64,000 nt of DNA from Bradyrhizobium commune. Its GTDB lineage: Bacteria > Pseudomonadota > Alphaproteobacteria > Rhizobiales > Xanthobacteraceae. The notes below the pieces were generated by a model. The model was not told the DNA's origin, did not search any database, and was given only the letters and a program-made list of their open reading frames with translations. A program made the position numbers and the translations under genes. This document shows positions 35,452 to 44,266 of this stretch, one piece after another. The DNA is taken from NCBI RefSeq assembly GCF_015624505.1, contig NZ_CP061379.1, positions 4,154,001 through 4,218,000 on the forward strand. Reading direction: 5' to 3'. Position 1 is the first letter of the stretch, and each line of letters opens with the position of its first letter.

Positions 35452-36192
35452 ATGGCCTCGATCAGCCTGCGCAACGTCTGCCTCGACTATCCCCTCTATG
35501 GCGCCTACGACTTCTCACTGAAGCGGCGGCTGCTCGGCCATCTCATCCGCGAGCAGGGCGAGATGCGGATCATCCGCGCCGTCGATCATGTCACGATCGA
35601 GGCCGAGGCCGGTGCCCGCATTGGCCTCGCCGGCCCCAACGGCTCCGGCAAGTCGACCCTGCTGCGGCTGATTGCCGGGGTCTATCCGCCGAGCAGCGGC
35701 CGCGTCGCGATCAGGGGCAATGTCGTTCCCCTGCTCGGCCTGAACGCCGGGGTGAACCTCGACTTCATCGCCGAGGACAATATTGCGCTATTGCTGCGGA
35801 TCGGCGGACGCAAGCCGACACAGGCCGTGATCGACGAGATCTGGGCCTTCACCGAGCTCGAGACGCGCATGCAGCGGCTGCCCTTGCGGATGTTCTCCTC
35901 TGGCATGCTGATGCGCGTGCTGTTCGCGACCGCCACCGCCTTTCCGGCCGACATCCTGCTGCTCGACGAATGGCTGAGCGTGGTCGACGAGCACTTCGCC
36001 GAGAAGGCCGAGCAGCGGCTGCAAAACCTGGTCTCGCAGGCCGCGATCGTGATCATCGCCTCGCACGACCAGCCGCTGCTCCGCCGCACCTGCACCAGCA
36101 TCATCAATCTCGATCACGGCCGCATCGCCTCGACCGTCACGGTCGATCAGCCGTCGACACTCCCTTTCGAGCTCCGTGAGAAACGCGCATGA
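35452..36192 (+). CDS. ABC exporter ATPase, Wzt/KpsT type, without glycan-binding domain
   Basis: This is the ATP-hydrolysing half of the polysaccharide exporter. Walker A is GPNGSGKST near residue 65, the signature FSSGMLMRVLFATA has the SSGM form typical of Wzt/KpsT/TagH exporters, Walker B is ADILLLDEW, and the switch histidine is in IIASHDQPLL. At 246 residues it lacks the C-terminal carbohydrate-binding domain that selects chain-terminated O antigens in long Wzt proteins. Export is therefore probably not coupled to a terminal cap. It pairs with the permease half of the preceding fusion protein. Confidence 0.92.
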   Translation: MASISLRNVCLDYPLYGAYDFSLKRRLLGHLIREQGEMRIIRAVDHVTIEAEAGARIGLAGPNGSGKSTLLRLIAGVYPPSSGRVAIRGNVVPLLGLNAGVNLDFIAEDNIALLLRIGGRKPTQAVIDEIWAFTELETRMQRLPLRMFSSGMLMRVLFATATAFPADILLLDEWLSVVDEHFAEKAEQRLQNLVSQAAIVIIASHDQPLLRRTCTSIINLDHGRIASTVTVDQPSTLPFELREKRA

Positions 36193-37577
36193 AACAGAAC
36201 ATTCTCGTCGTATCGGAGGCGCTGGGCGAGCCCAACCACAAGCGCGGCATCTTCCACTTCACGCGCGAATTGATGCGCTCGCTCGCGGCCGAAGGCCACG
36301 AGCTCACGCTGCTGGTCGAGACCTCGCGGCGCTATCGCAAGCTGCGCGGGCACGAACGGCGCACAAAGCTGTTCCCGACGGAGTCGCGAAACATCGAGCT
36401 GCTGGCGCTCTACCGCTTCCTCGACGAGATCAACATGAGCGAGCCGGTGACGCGCAACGGCCTGCGGCGCACGCTCGACTGGCTCCGCCACAAGGCCGCC
36501 ATGTCGGTGTCGTGGGACTATATCGCCTGCTTCCTGCGCGCGATCCGCCTGCGCGGCCTGTCCGCGCGACTGATCGAGAACAGCACCGCGGCGCTGGAAT
36601 ACATTCCGCCGGATCTGCGCCACCTCAAGCTGTTTCGCGACTTCCAGCTCGAGCCGGGGTTCTACAGCTATCAGGATTCATCGGCCTTCTTCCTGCTGCC
36701 GCCGCCGCGGATCGACGCGCGCGATTATGACGTCATCGTCGTGGACACGCCGACGCGGGTCGCGGTCAAGCGCAGGCCGAACGCCAAGGTGATCTGCGTC
36801 GTGCACGATCTCTTGCCGCTCACCGACCTCAAGCTCAGCGACGTCGCCACGCGGCTGTTCCTGTCGCGGCTCCTGACCAGCCTGCGTCAGGCCGACGAGC
36901 TCGCCTTTGTTTCAAACTATAGCATGATGCGGTTCAGGGAACTGTTGCCGCAATTTGCGCACCTGCCGGCACGGGTCGTGTACCCCCGCGCCCGGTTCGA
37001 CGCCCCGGATGTCCTGCACCTCCCAGCCCCGTCGGGGCGTCCGGGGCGGCCGAGCTTCGTGGTCATCGTGTCGAACGAGCCGCGCAAGAACGTCGCCGCC
37101 GTCATTCGCGCTTTTCGCAACGTCCCCCAGGCCGATCTCGTGGTGATCGGCTATGCCGGCAAAATCAGCCGGATGCGCAATCCGCCACCGAACGTCCGCT
37201 TTGTCGGTTATGTCGACGAGCACGAGAAGGCGGCGCTGATCGCGGACGCGCACGGCCTGATCATGCCGAGTTTCGCCGAGGGCTTTGGCATCCCGATCAT
37301 CGAGGCGCTGGCGGCGAACACGCCGGTGCTTTGCTCGGATATCGCCGTGTTCCGCGAGGTCGCAGGCGAGCTCGCCGACTATTTCGATCCGTTCGCGATC
37401 GAGTCGATCGTGGCGTCCATCACCCGGGTGCTGGCGCGGCAGGAAGAGTGCCGCGGCAGGATCCGAGCGCGACGGCACGAGCTTGCCGAGCGGTTCGGCT
37501 ACCAGACCCAGGCCCGCGACTTCCTCGGGCAGCATGTGCCAGCAGAATGCCTGGTCGCCGCGCAACAGGCATCATGA
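36189..37577 (+). CDS. GT4 family glycosyltransferase
   Basis: The start overlaps the stop of the ATPase gene by four bases (ATGA). The 462-residue protein has an N-terminal acceptor domain, with a long insertion at about residues 80-175. Its C-terminal donor domain carries VIVSNEPRKNVAAVIRAF and the E-x7-E motif in MPSFAEGFGIPIIEALAAN. No signal or membrane segment is seen, so it works on the cytoplasmic face. By position it adds sugars to the glycan exported by the neighbouring transporter; donor and acceptor are unknown. Confidence 0.9.
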   Translation: MKQNILVVSEALGEPNHKRGIFHFTRELMRSLAAEGHELTLLVETSRRYRKLRGHERRTKLFPTESRNIELLALYRFLDEINMSEPVTRNGLRRTLDWLRHKAAMSVSWDYIACFLRAIRLRGLSARLIENSTAALEYIPPDLRHLKLFRDFQLEPGFYSYQDSSAFFLLPPPRIDARDYDVIVVDTPTRVAVKRRPNAKVICVVHDLLPLTDLKLSDVATRLFLSRLLTSLRQADELAFVSNYSMMRFRELLPQFAHLPARVVYPRARFDAPDVLHLPAPSGRPGRPSFVVIVSNEPRKNVAAVIRAFRNVPQADLVVIGYAGKISRMRNPPPNVRFVGYVDEHEKAALIADAHGLIMPSFAEGFGIPIIEALAANTPVLCSDIAVFREVAGELADYFDPFAIESIVASITRVLARQEECRGRIRARRHELAERFGYQTQARDFLGQHVPAECLVAAQQAS

Positions 37578-37578
37578 C

Positions 37579-38967
37579 ATGACCGCAGAGCCGGTCGCTT
37601 TGGCCGGTCCCACCGCTGCACAGGGCCGATGGGAGGCTTGGCGGAGTTCGGCCGCGCTGTTCCGGACCGCCGACGTGCTCGCCGCATTGATCGCGGCGTC
37701 GCTGCCCTGGTCGACCACGGCGCCGTCGATCTTCGTGGGGTTCTGGCTGCTCGCGGTGACGCCGACCATCGACTGGCGCGACTATGCGCGTCGCATTGCC
37801 GAGCCTGCGCTCGCCCTGCCCTTTGCCTTCCTGTTGCTCGCGCTCCTGGGCATGCTGTGGTCGGACGGCGCGTGGACGGACCGGCTGCATGCCATCAAGC
37901 CCGGCGCCAAGCTCGTGCTGATTCCCCCGCTGCTCTATCATTTCAGCCGTTCCGAGCGCGGCTTCCAGGTGTGCCTTGCCTTCCTCGCCTCCTGTGCGCT
38001 GCTCGCGGTGTACTCCTGGATCGTGCTGCTCGACCCTGACTGGAAGCTGACGGCGACCGCATCGGCCGGCGTTCCCGTCAAGAACTACATCGACCAGAGC
38101 CAGGAATTCACGCTGTGCGCCCTCGCGTTGGCGCTCCCGGCACTCTCCTTCTGGCGCGGCCGAAGCGTGATTGCGACGACCGCCTGCGTGGCGCTGATCC
38201 TGCTGTTCGTGACAAACATGGTGTTCGTCGCCTCAGCCCGCACTGCGCTGCTCTGCATCGCGGTGCTGCTAGGGCTGTTCGCCTGGCGGCACCTGAGCCG
38301 TCGCGCGGCCCTGCTGCTGCTGGCGGGCGCCATTGCCGCCAGCGCGTTGGCGTGGGCGACATCGCCCTATTTGCGCCAACGCATCACCGACGTCGCCGTC
38401 GAATACCAGCACGGTCGTGAGGACATCAGCCGCGCCTCGGCAGCCCAGCGCCTGACCTATTGGCGCAAGGCGCTGCACGCCTTTGCCGAGGCGCCGCTGG
38501 TCGGCCACGGCACCGGCTCGATCAAGCGCCAGTTCGAGCGTGCGGCGACCAACGAGAGCGGCCTCGATGCGGAGATCGTCGCCAATCCGCACAACCAGAC
38601 CCTCCACGCCGCCGTCCAGTGGGGCCTGCTCGGCGTCGTCCTGCTCTACGCGATGTGGATCGCCCATCTCCGCTTGTTCACCGGCGACGGCCTTGCTGCA
38701 TGGATCGGCCTCGTCGTCGTCGCGCAGAACATCGCGAGCTCGCTCCTGAACTCGCACCTGATTGATTTCCACGAAGGCTGGATCTATGTGCTGGGCGTCG
38801 GCGTTGCCGGCGGCATGGTCATGAAGGCGAAGGCCGGCCGCCTACGCTGTCTACTGGCTCCGCTCGTGGCCGACTTCGCCGGTGATGACGTCGCCGAACA
38901 GCTCCCAGGCCTGCCCGTTGAAGCGCATCAGCTGCATCTGCTCGATCGGAAAATAATCGTCCGGTGA
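37579..38967 (+). CDS. O-antigen ligase-like (WaaL/Wzy family) membrane protein
   Basis: This 462-residue polytopic protein has about ten membrane segments and a periplasmic loop ending in NPHNQTLHAAVQWGLLG, which carries the histidine conserved in O-antigen ligases and polymerases. The arginine-containing SAAQRLTYWRKAL segment precedes it. The enzyme would transfer the exported glycan to lipid A-core or another acceptor. The start follows the previous stop by one base. The last 39 residues (from about 38851) are encoded antisense to the 3' end of the binding-protein gene, are not membrane-like and may have been acquired when an original stop was lost. Confidence 0.85.
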   Translation: MTAEPVALAGPTAAQGRWEAWRSSAALFRTADVLAALIAASLPWSTTAPSIFVGFWLLAVTPTIDWRDYARRIAEPALALPFAFLLLALLGMLWSDGAWTDRLHAIKPGAKLVLIPPLLYHFSRSERGFQVCLAFLASCALLAVYSWIVLLDPDWKLTATASAGVPVKNYIDQSQEFTLCALALALPALSFWRGRSVIATTACVALILLFVTNMVFVASARTALLCIAVLLGLFAWRHLSRRAALLLLAGAIAASALAWATSPYLRQRITDVAVEYQHGREDISRASAAQRLTYWRKALHAFAEAPLVGHGTGSIKRQFERAATNESGLDAEIVANPHNQTLHAAVQWGLLGVVLLYAMWIAHLRLFTGDGLAAWIGLVVVAQNIASSLLNSHLIDFHEGWIYVLGVGVAGGMVMKAKAGRLRCLLAPLVADFAGDDVAEQLPGLPVEAHQLHLLDRKIIVR

Positions 38968-40086
38968 GGTATTGACCATGATGCCGGGCAACATCAGCTC
39001 GGTGTGGAAATTCTTCAGGTTCGCCGCCTGCTTCATGACGTTGTCGCGGGTGAGATTGTCGCCGCACTGCTTCAACACCTGCACCATCGCCTCAGCCTGC
39101 ACATAGCCGTAGACGTTATTGGAATTGGTCTTGTCGCCATCAGGATAATATTTGTCCATGAATTCGCGCCATTTGATCACCGCCGGGTCCTTGTCCCAGG
39201 TCGGATCGGTCGGGTCCTTCAGATAGATGGTCGAAATGATGTCTTTCGAATACTCGAGCCCGGCGGGCTTCAGCACTGAGGCGACCGAGGTCGCGGTGTT
39301 GGCTAAAAAGAACTTCGGCTTCCAGCCGAGCTCGCCGACCTTGCGGATTGCCTGCGCCGAACCTTTCGGCGCCGCCCAAGAGAAGAAGATGTCGGCGCCG
39401 GAGTCATGCAGCGCGACGATCTGCGAGTCGATCGAGGGATCGCTGACCTCATAGGATTTGTCGGCGATGATCATGTTGACCTTGTCGCCCAGCCCGTCCT
39501 TCAAACCCTTGAACTGGTCCTTGCCGGCATCGTCGTTCTGCCAGAACACCGCGATCTTGCCGTTCGGGAAATTGTCGCGGATGTATTTTGCGTAGATCCG
39601 CCCCTCGCTCTGGTAGTTCGGCTGGAAGCCCATGGTCCACGGAAAGTTCTTGGGGTCGCCGAATTTTGTGCCACCGGAAGCGACGAACAGCTGCGGCACC
39701 TTCTTGGCGTTCATGTATTTCATGATCGCGGAATTCGAGGGCGTGCCGAGCGCCTGGAAGATCAACAGCACCTCGTCGCTTTCGACCAGCTTGCGCGCCT
39801 GCTCGATCGCCTTTGGCGGCGAATAGGCGTCGTCATAGCTGATGAAATTGATCTTGCGCCCGTTGATGCCGCCCTGATCGTTGATCATCCGGAAGAAGGC
39901 GACCTCGGTCTTGCCGATCACACCATAGGACGACGCCGGCCCGCTATAGGGCATGATGTTGCCGATCTTGATTTCAGTGTCGCTGGCGCCGGGATCGTAT
40001 TTTTTCTGCGCCAGGGTCGGCGTCGTGGCCAGCACGCCGGCAGCAAGCATGGCGAGGGCAGCAAGGTTGTTGCGACGACCCGGCAT
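38851..40086 (-). CDS. Branched-chain amino-acid-type ABC substrate-binding protein
   Basis: The ATG at 40086 has GGGGAGAG six bases upstream and begins a clean signal peptide (PGRRNNLAALAMLAAGVLAT, then TPTLAQ). The mature protein is a periplasmic-binding protein of the LivK type (EIKIGNIMPYSGPASSYGVI, DAYSPPKAIEQARKLVESDE, FPWTMGFQPNYQSEGRIYAK). These deliver amino acids, amides or aromatic acids to a Liv-type transporter. No permease or ATPase genes are near, so it is an orphan subunit. Its 3' end overlaps the ligase-like gene on the other strand by 117 bases. Confidence 0.93.
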   Translation of the reverse strand: MPGRRNNLAALAMLAAGVLATTPTLAQKKYDPGASDTEIKIGNIMPYSGPASSYGVIGKTEVAFFRMINDQGGINGRKINFISYDDAYSPPKAIEQARKLVESDEVLLIFQALGTPSNSAIMKYMNAKKVPQLFVASGGTKFGDPKNFPWTMGFQPNYQSEGRIYAKYIRDNFPNGKIAVFWQNDDAGKDQFKGLKDGLGDKVNMIIADKSYEVSDPSIDSQIVALHDSGADIFFSWAAPKGSAQAIRKVGELGWKPKFFLANTATSVASVLKPAGLEYSKDIISTIYLKDPTDPTWDKDPAVIKWREFMDKYYPDGDKTNSNNVYGYVQAEAMVQVLKQCGDNLTRDNVMKQAANLKNFHTELMLPGIMVNTSPDDYFPIEQMQLMRFNGQAWELFGDVITGEVGHERSQ

Positions 40087-40189
40087 TGGTCTCTCCCCTA
40101 TATAGTCTTGTTTTGAGAAGAGTGTCGCAAGCAGGCCCGCTGCTGGCAAGCGGCAGGATTTTCCGCAGCACGAAACGCAGGACAGGAAC

Positions 40190-41104
40190 CTATGCGGTGC
40201 GCCGCAGCAACAAACTCAGCACGCGACCGTCAATGACGAGCAGCGCGCTGCCGATCACCAGCGCGCCCGCGATCTCGCGCCGAGATATCGCCTCACCAAG
40301 CACCAGCCACCCCAGAAGAATCGCGGTGACAGGAATGAGCAACGTCACAAGCATGACGTTGGTCGCGCCGGAGCGCCGCACGATCTGGAAAAAGACGATA
40401 TAGGCCAGCGCCGTCGAGAGCGCGGCGAGACCGATCACGGCAAGCCAGGTTGCCATCCCCGGCATCGGCAGAGTCCAAGGCTGTTCCATGACGCCCGCGA
40501 CGATCGCCATCATCAGTGTGGACGCCATGAGCTGGAACGTCGCTGTCCCGAGCGGCGGCGAATCTTTCAGCAGCCGCCGCGCCGCCAGCGCCGCAAGGCC
40601 GTAGCTGAAGGCGCCAGCCAGGCAGAGCAGAATGCCGACACCCTGCCCCGTCCGCGACTCCACGCCCCATCCCTTCAGGATGATCACGCCGGCGAGCCCC
40701 AGCGCCACGCCGGCCACGCGCCGCACCTGCAACCTCTCCTCGCCGGCCGCCGCCATCACGAGCACGGTAAACAGTGGCGTGGTGGCGTTCAGGATGGAAG
40801 CCAGGCCACTCGGAATGAAGGTCTGGCCGATCACAATCAGCGAGAACGGAATGACGTTGTTGAGCAGCCCGATTGCGAAGAATTTTTTCCAGCCCGCGAC
40901 GTCCGTCGGGAAAGGAATTTTCTGAGCACGGAGGAGCGGCAGAAGAATAGCAGCGCCTAGGCCAACGCGAAGCAGCACCAACGTCAACGGAGGCAATTCC
41001 CGCAGCGCCGCCCCGTTGAAGAAGAACGAGCCGCCCCAGAGGACCGAGAGCACGGCAAGCAGCGACCAGTCGCGTGCGTCGATCCGGCTATCGTTCGGAG
41101 ACAT
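40190..41104 (-). CDS. EamA/DMT family transporter
   Basis: This 304-residue inner-membrane protein consists of two EamA repeats of five membrane segments each (WSLLAVLSVLWGGSFFFNGA opens the first; GILLCLAGAFSYGLAALAAR opens the second). It ends in the common EAISRREIAGALVIGSALLV. Members export amino acids or metabolites, or act as drug/metabolite antiporters; the substrate cannot be inferred. It follows a second EamA gene on the same strand after 86 bases, and the two share only the family fold. Confidence 0.9.
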   Translation of the reverse strand: MSPNDSRIDARDWSLLAVLSVLWGGSFFFNGAALRELPPLTLVLLRVGLGAAILLPLLRAQKIPFPTDVAGWKKFFAIGLLNNVIPFSLIVIGQTFIPSGLASILNATTPLFTVLVMAAAGEERLQVRRVAGVALGLAGVIILKGWGVESRTGQGVGILLCLAGAFSYGLAALAARRLLKDSPPLGTATFQLMASTLMMAIVAGVMEQPWTLPMPGMATWLAVIGLAALSTALAYIVFFQIVRRSGATNVMLVTLLIPVTAILLGWLVLGEAISRREIAGALVIGSALLVIDGRVLSLLLRRTA

Positions 41105-41190
41105 GGTCTCTCACACATCGGCGGTGGGACCTGCCGCGTAGTACGGCTCGCCCAGGATTGCCACCCGATTTCCGACAAGAAGTGCGCGCA

Positions 41191-42066
41191 TCAAGATCTC
41201 TCGCGCTTCCGCGCATCCCCGGTAATGTCGGCAACGACGGCGCCGATTACCAGAGCCCCGCCAATGAGCGCATGAACCGCCGGCACTTCGCGGAAAGCCA
41301 CCCAGATCCAAAATGCCATCAACGGCGTTTCCAGCGTCGCGATCAGGGAGGCCTGCCCCGAGGGCAGCAGGCGCGAGCCGAGCATGTAGAAGGTCAGGCC
41401 GAGCGCGACCTGGAGGCAGCCGAACATTGCGAGGATCGCGAGATTGTGGCCGCCGACATGGGTGATGTCATGAGCTAGCGGCAGGCTGACGAGGCTGCCG
41501 ATGAAATTCGAGAGCGCAGCCGCAGCCACCATCGAGGTCTCGCGATGGCGCCGCACCACGACCGTCATCGCCGAGATCGCGAGCACCATCAGGCAGCTCA
41601 GGGCCACGCCGCCGATATCGGCACCGGCTCGGATGCCACCGACGGTGACGACCATGCCGGCAAACGCGACGAGGCTTGCGATCAGCGTGCGCCATCTCAC
41701 GGCTTCGCCGAGCCAGAGCCACGCCAGCGCCGCCGCGACGAACGGTTGCGTCGCGATCAGCACGGCGACGTTCATCACCTTGGTCATCTGAAGCGCGGGG
41801 ATGAACGACACCATGCCGAGCGTGGACAACGAGGCGACGAGCAAGCCGCCGCGCCCCGGCGCCACCAATTGCCGCAGCGCGCCGCGCCCTTCCATCAGGA
41901 CAAGAAATACGGTGATCAGGCCGCCGCCGAACAGGCCGCGCCAAAACAGGATGGTCCAGGGATCGAACGGCAACAGCCGCGTGAAGAACGGCGCCGTGCT
42001 CCAGGCAGTCGCAGCTGCGATAATGAGGGCTATGCCGAGACCGCGTTCCGAACGAGGCTGCCCCAT
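41191..42066 (-). CDS. EamA/DMT family transporter
   Basis: This is a 291-residue protein with ten predicted membrane segments in two EamA repeats (GIALIIAAATAWSTAPFFTR; ISAMTVVVRRHRETSMVAAA) and the final FREVPAVHALIGGALVIGAV typical of the family. The start lies 15 bases after the dehydrogenase gene upstream, so the two are probably co-transcribed. Together with the next EamA gene it makes a tandem of related exporters. The substrate is unknown. Confidence 0.9.
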   Translation of the reverse strand: MGQPRSERGLGIALIIAAATAWSTAPFFTRLLPFDPWTILFWRGLFGGGLITVFLVLMEGRGALRQLVAPGRGGLLVASLSTLGMVSFIPALQMTKVMNVAVLIATQPFVAAALAWLWLGEAVRWRTLIASLVAFAGMVVTVGGIRAGADIGGVALSCLMVLAISAMTVVVRRHRETSMVAAAALSNFIGSLVSLPLAHDITHVGGHNLAILAMFGCLQVALGLTFYMLGSRLLPSGQASLIATLETPLMAFWIWVAFREVPAVHALIGGALVIGAVVADITGDARKRERS

Positions 42067-42081
42067 GTGATCTTGCCCGGC

Positions 42082-42963
42082 TTAAGATGGCTTCTTCGGC
42101 TGCGAGACCAGTTCAATCATCTTGCCTTCGTCGTCATCAGGCATCGCGGCCTTCGCCTGCGCGTAGGCCTCGACTGCAGCGCGCGAAACCAGCGGCTTGT
42201 TGGCCAGCAGGCTCTCGGCGAGCTTCACCGCGTAGGCGGCATCCTTGTGCCGCAGCGCTGCCGTGAAGGTCGCGCCGCTGAAGTCGCGAGCGACCATGCG
42301 CTTCGAATGACGCTGCACCTGCGGGCTGGCGGCGACGCCGGCCTGGATCGAATCCAGCACCAGCTTCATGTCGAGCCCGGCCTGCTCCGCGATCGCAAGG
42401 CCCTCGGCCAGGCCGGCTATCTGGATTGCGCCCATCAGGTTGTTGATCAGCTTGTAGACCGTGCCGGAGCCGACCGCGCCGAAATGGCGGATCGTCGAGC
42501 CGATCGGCGTGAGATAAGGCCGCGCGCGCTCGAGATCGGCCGCGTCGGCGCCGACGAGCAAGGTCAGCTTTCCGGCCGCAGCCGCATCGGGCAATCCCGT
42601 CACGGGGCAATCGATGTAGATGAGTCCGCGTGCTTTGAGCTCGCGGCCCATCTCGCGCGCATGATCATAGGAGACGGTGGAGCACTCGATCGCGATCGTG
42701 CCGGCCTTCGCCGTCTTGGCCGCGCCCTTCGGCCCGAGCCAGACCGCGCGCGAGGCTTCGTCATCGGCCACCATGGTCACCACGGCGTCCGCGTCGATCC
42801 CGGCATCCTCCGGCGAAGTCGCCCACAACGCGCCGCGCGCGATCAGGTCTTCAGCCTTGGCCTTGCTGCGATTCCACAGCGTCACCGTAAAACCGGCATC
42901 GAGATAGCGGCCGGCCATACCGTGACCCATTCGCCCCAATCCGATGAAGGCGACGCGGGTCAT
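42082..42963 (-). CDS. Beta-hydroxyacid dehydrogenase (3-hydroxyisobutyrate dehydrogenase family)
   Basis: The 293-residue NAD(P)-dependent enzyme has the N-terminal dinucleotide motif FIGLGRMGHGMAGRYLDAG and the WNRSKAKAEDL region (Arg-Ser favours NADP). The substrate loop is DCPVTGLPDAAAAGKLTLLV, and the catalytic Lys is in GSGTVYKLINNLMGA. Family members oxidise 3-hydroxyisobutyrate or reduce tartronate or succinic semialdehydes; the exact substrate is open. The gene starts two bases after the prfB stop, so it is translated from the same message. Confidence 0.92.
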   Translation of the reverse strand: MTRVAFIGLGRMGHGMAGRYLDAGFTVTLWNRSKAKAEDLIARGALWATSPEDAGIDADAVVTMVADDEASRAVWLGPKGAAKTAKAGTIAIECSTVSYDHAREMGRELKARGLIYIDCPVTGLPDAAAAGKLTLLVGADAADLERARPYLTPIGSTIRHFGAVGSGTVYKLINNLMGAIQIAGLAEGLAIAEQAGLDMKLVLDSIQAGVAASPQVQRHSKRMVARDFSGATFTAALRHKDAAYAVKLAESLLANKPLVSRAAVEAYAQAKAAMPDDDEGKMIELVSQPKKPS

Positions 42964-42965
42964 GA

Positions 42966-44097
42966 TCAGTCCACGTCCTCGATGTCAGCGCCGGTGGTGC
43001 CGAAGGCGCGCTGCGCCAGCGTTGCCGCCATGAAGTCGTCGAGCTCGCCGTTGAGCACGCCCGACGTATCGGAGGTCTGCACGCCCGTGCGCAGATCCTT
43101 CACCATCTGGTAGGGCTGGAGCACGTAGGAGCGGATCTGGTGGCCCCAGCCGATATCGGTCTTGGCGGCCTGGTCGGCAGCAGCCTTCTCCTCGCGCTTC
43201 TTCAGCTCGATCTCGTAAAGACGCGCGCGCAGCATGTCCCAGGCCTGCGCCCGGTTCTTGTGCTGGGAGCGACCGGCCTGGCAGACCACCGCGACCCCGG
43301 TCGGAATGTGCGTCAGGCGCACCGCGGATTCGGTCTTGTTGACGTGCTGACCACCGGCGCCACCCGACCGCATGGTGTCGGTGCGGACGTCGGATTCCTT
43401 GATGTCGATCTTGATGCTGTCGTCGATGACCGGAAACACCTGCACGCTCGAGAACGACGTATGCCGCCGCGCGTTGGAATCGAACGGCGAGATACGCACT
43501 AGCCGGTGCACGCCGGCTTCCGTCTTCAGCCAGCCATAGGCGTTGTGACCGGAGACCTGGATGGTCGCGGACTTGATGCCGGCCTCTTCGCCCTCGGACT
43601 CTTCGAGGAACTCGACCTTGAAGCCGTGCGTTTCGGCCCAGCGCGTATACATGCGCAAGAGCATCTGCGCCCAGTCCTGGCTCTCGGTGCCACCGGCGCC
43701 GGCATGAACTTCGAGATAGGAATCGAAGCGGTCGGCCTCGCCCGAGAGCAGCGCCTCGAGCTCGCGCCGCGCCACTTCCTTCTTGAGGTTCTTGAGCGCA
43801 GTTTCGGCCTCAGCCACGACACCCGCATCGCCCTCGGCCTCGCCGAGCTCGATCATGCCGATGTCGTCCTCGAGCTCCTGCTCGACCTTGCCGATGCCAG
43901 ACAGCGAGTCCTCAAGCGAGGTTCGCTCCTGCATCAGCTTCTGGGCTTTCTGGGGATCGTTCCAGAGATTGGGATCTTCTGCGAGCTTGTTCAGCTCAGC
44001 GAGGCGCGCCGTCGATTTCTCGACGTCAAAGATGCCTCCTCAGCAGCCCGACTGACTGCTTGATCTCTTCTACCAACCGTTCGATTTCGGCGCGCAT
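42966..44097 (-). CDS. prfB: Peptide chain release factor 2, with programmed +1 frameshift
   Basis: RF2 reads UAA and UGA stops. The gene begins at the ATG at 44097; 23 codons ([23 protein letters not shown]) lead to an in-frame TGA at 44026-44028. A +1 shift at CTT-TGA-C restores the frame to give 376 residues in all. The frame after the shift contains the stop-recognition loop ([17 protein letters not shown]) and the catalytic GGQ loop ([19 protein letters not shown]). Annotation from the internal ATG at 43934 alone would lose about 55 residues. The gene follows PBP1A on the same strand, as in many alphaproteobacteria. Confidence 0.97.
44026..44040 (-). promoter_or_regulatory. prfB autoregulatory frameshift site
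   Basis: On the coding strand AGGAGG is followed by CAT, CTT and TGAC. The internal Shine-Dalgarno-like AGGAGG is three bases before the CTT slip codon, exactly as in E. coli prfB. When RF2 is scarce the ribosome slips at CTT-TGA and RF2 synthesis rises. Confidence 0.95.
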
Positions 44098-44113
44098 GTC
44101 GTTCTCTGGTCAG

Positions 44114-44162
44114 GCGCATGATCCGGGAAAGTGTGCAGCGGTTTCCCGAAAAGATCATGCGC
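44114..44162. repeat. GCGCATGATC...GATCATGCGC palindromic repeat
   Basis: GCGCATGATCCGGGAAA and TTTCCCGAAAAGATCATGCGC form an imperfect hairpin in the gap between PBP1A and prfB. This GCATGATCCGGAAAA...TTTTCCGAAAAGATCATGC family is common between Bradyrhizobium genes. Confidence 0.65.
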
Positions 44163-44266
44163 AAAACAAATTCTACAACGCGATGACTCATCATCGCGCT
44201 GTGGGGATGTAGCGGCGGCGGCTGCAAAGCGCAACCGCCAGCCCCCTCAATCGTCGACGTTATCCG

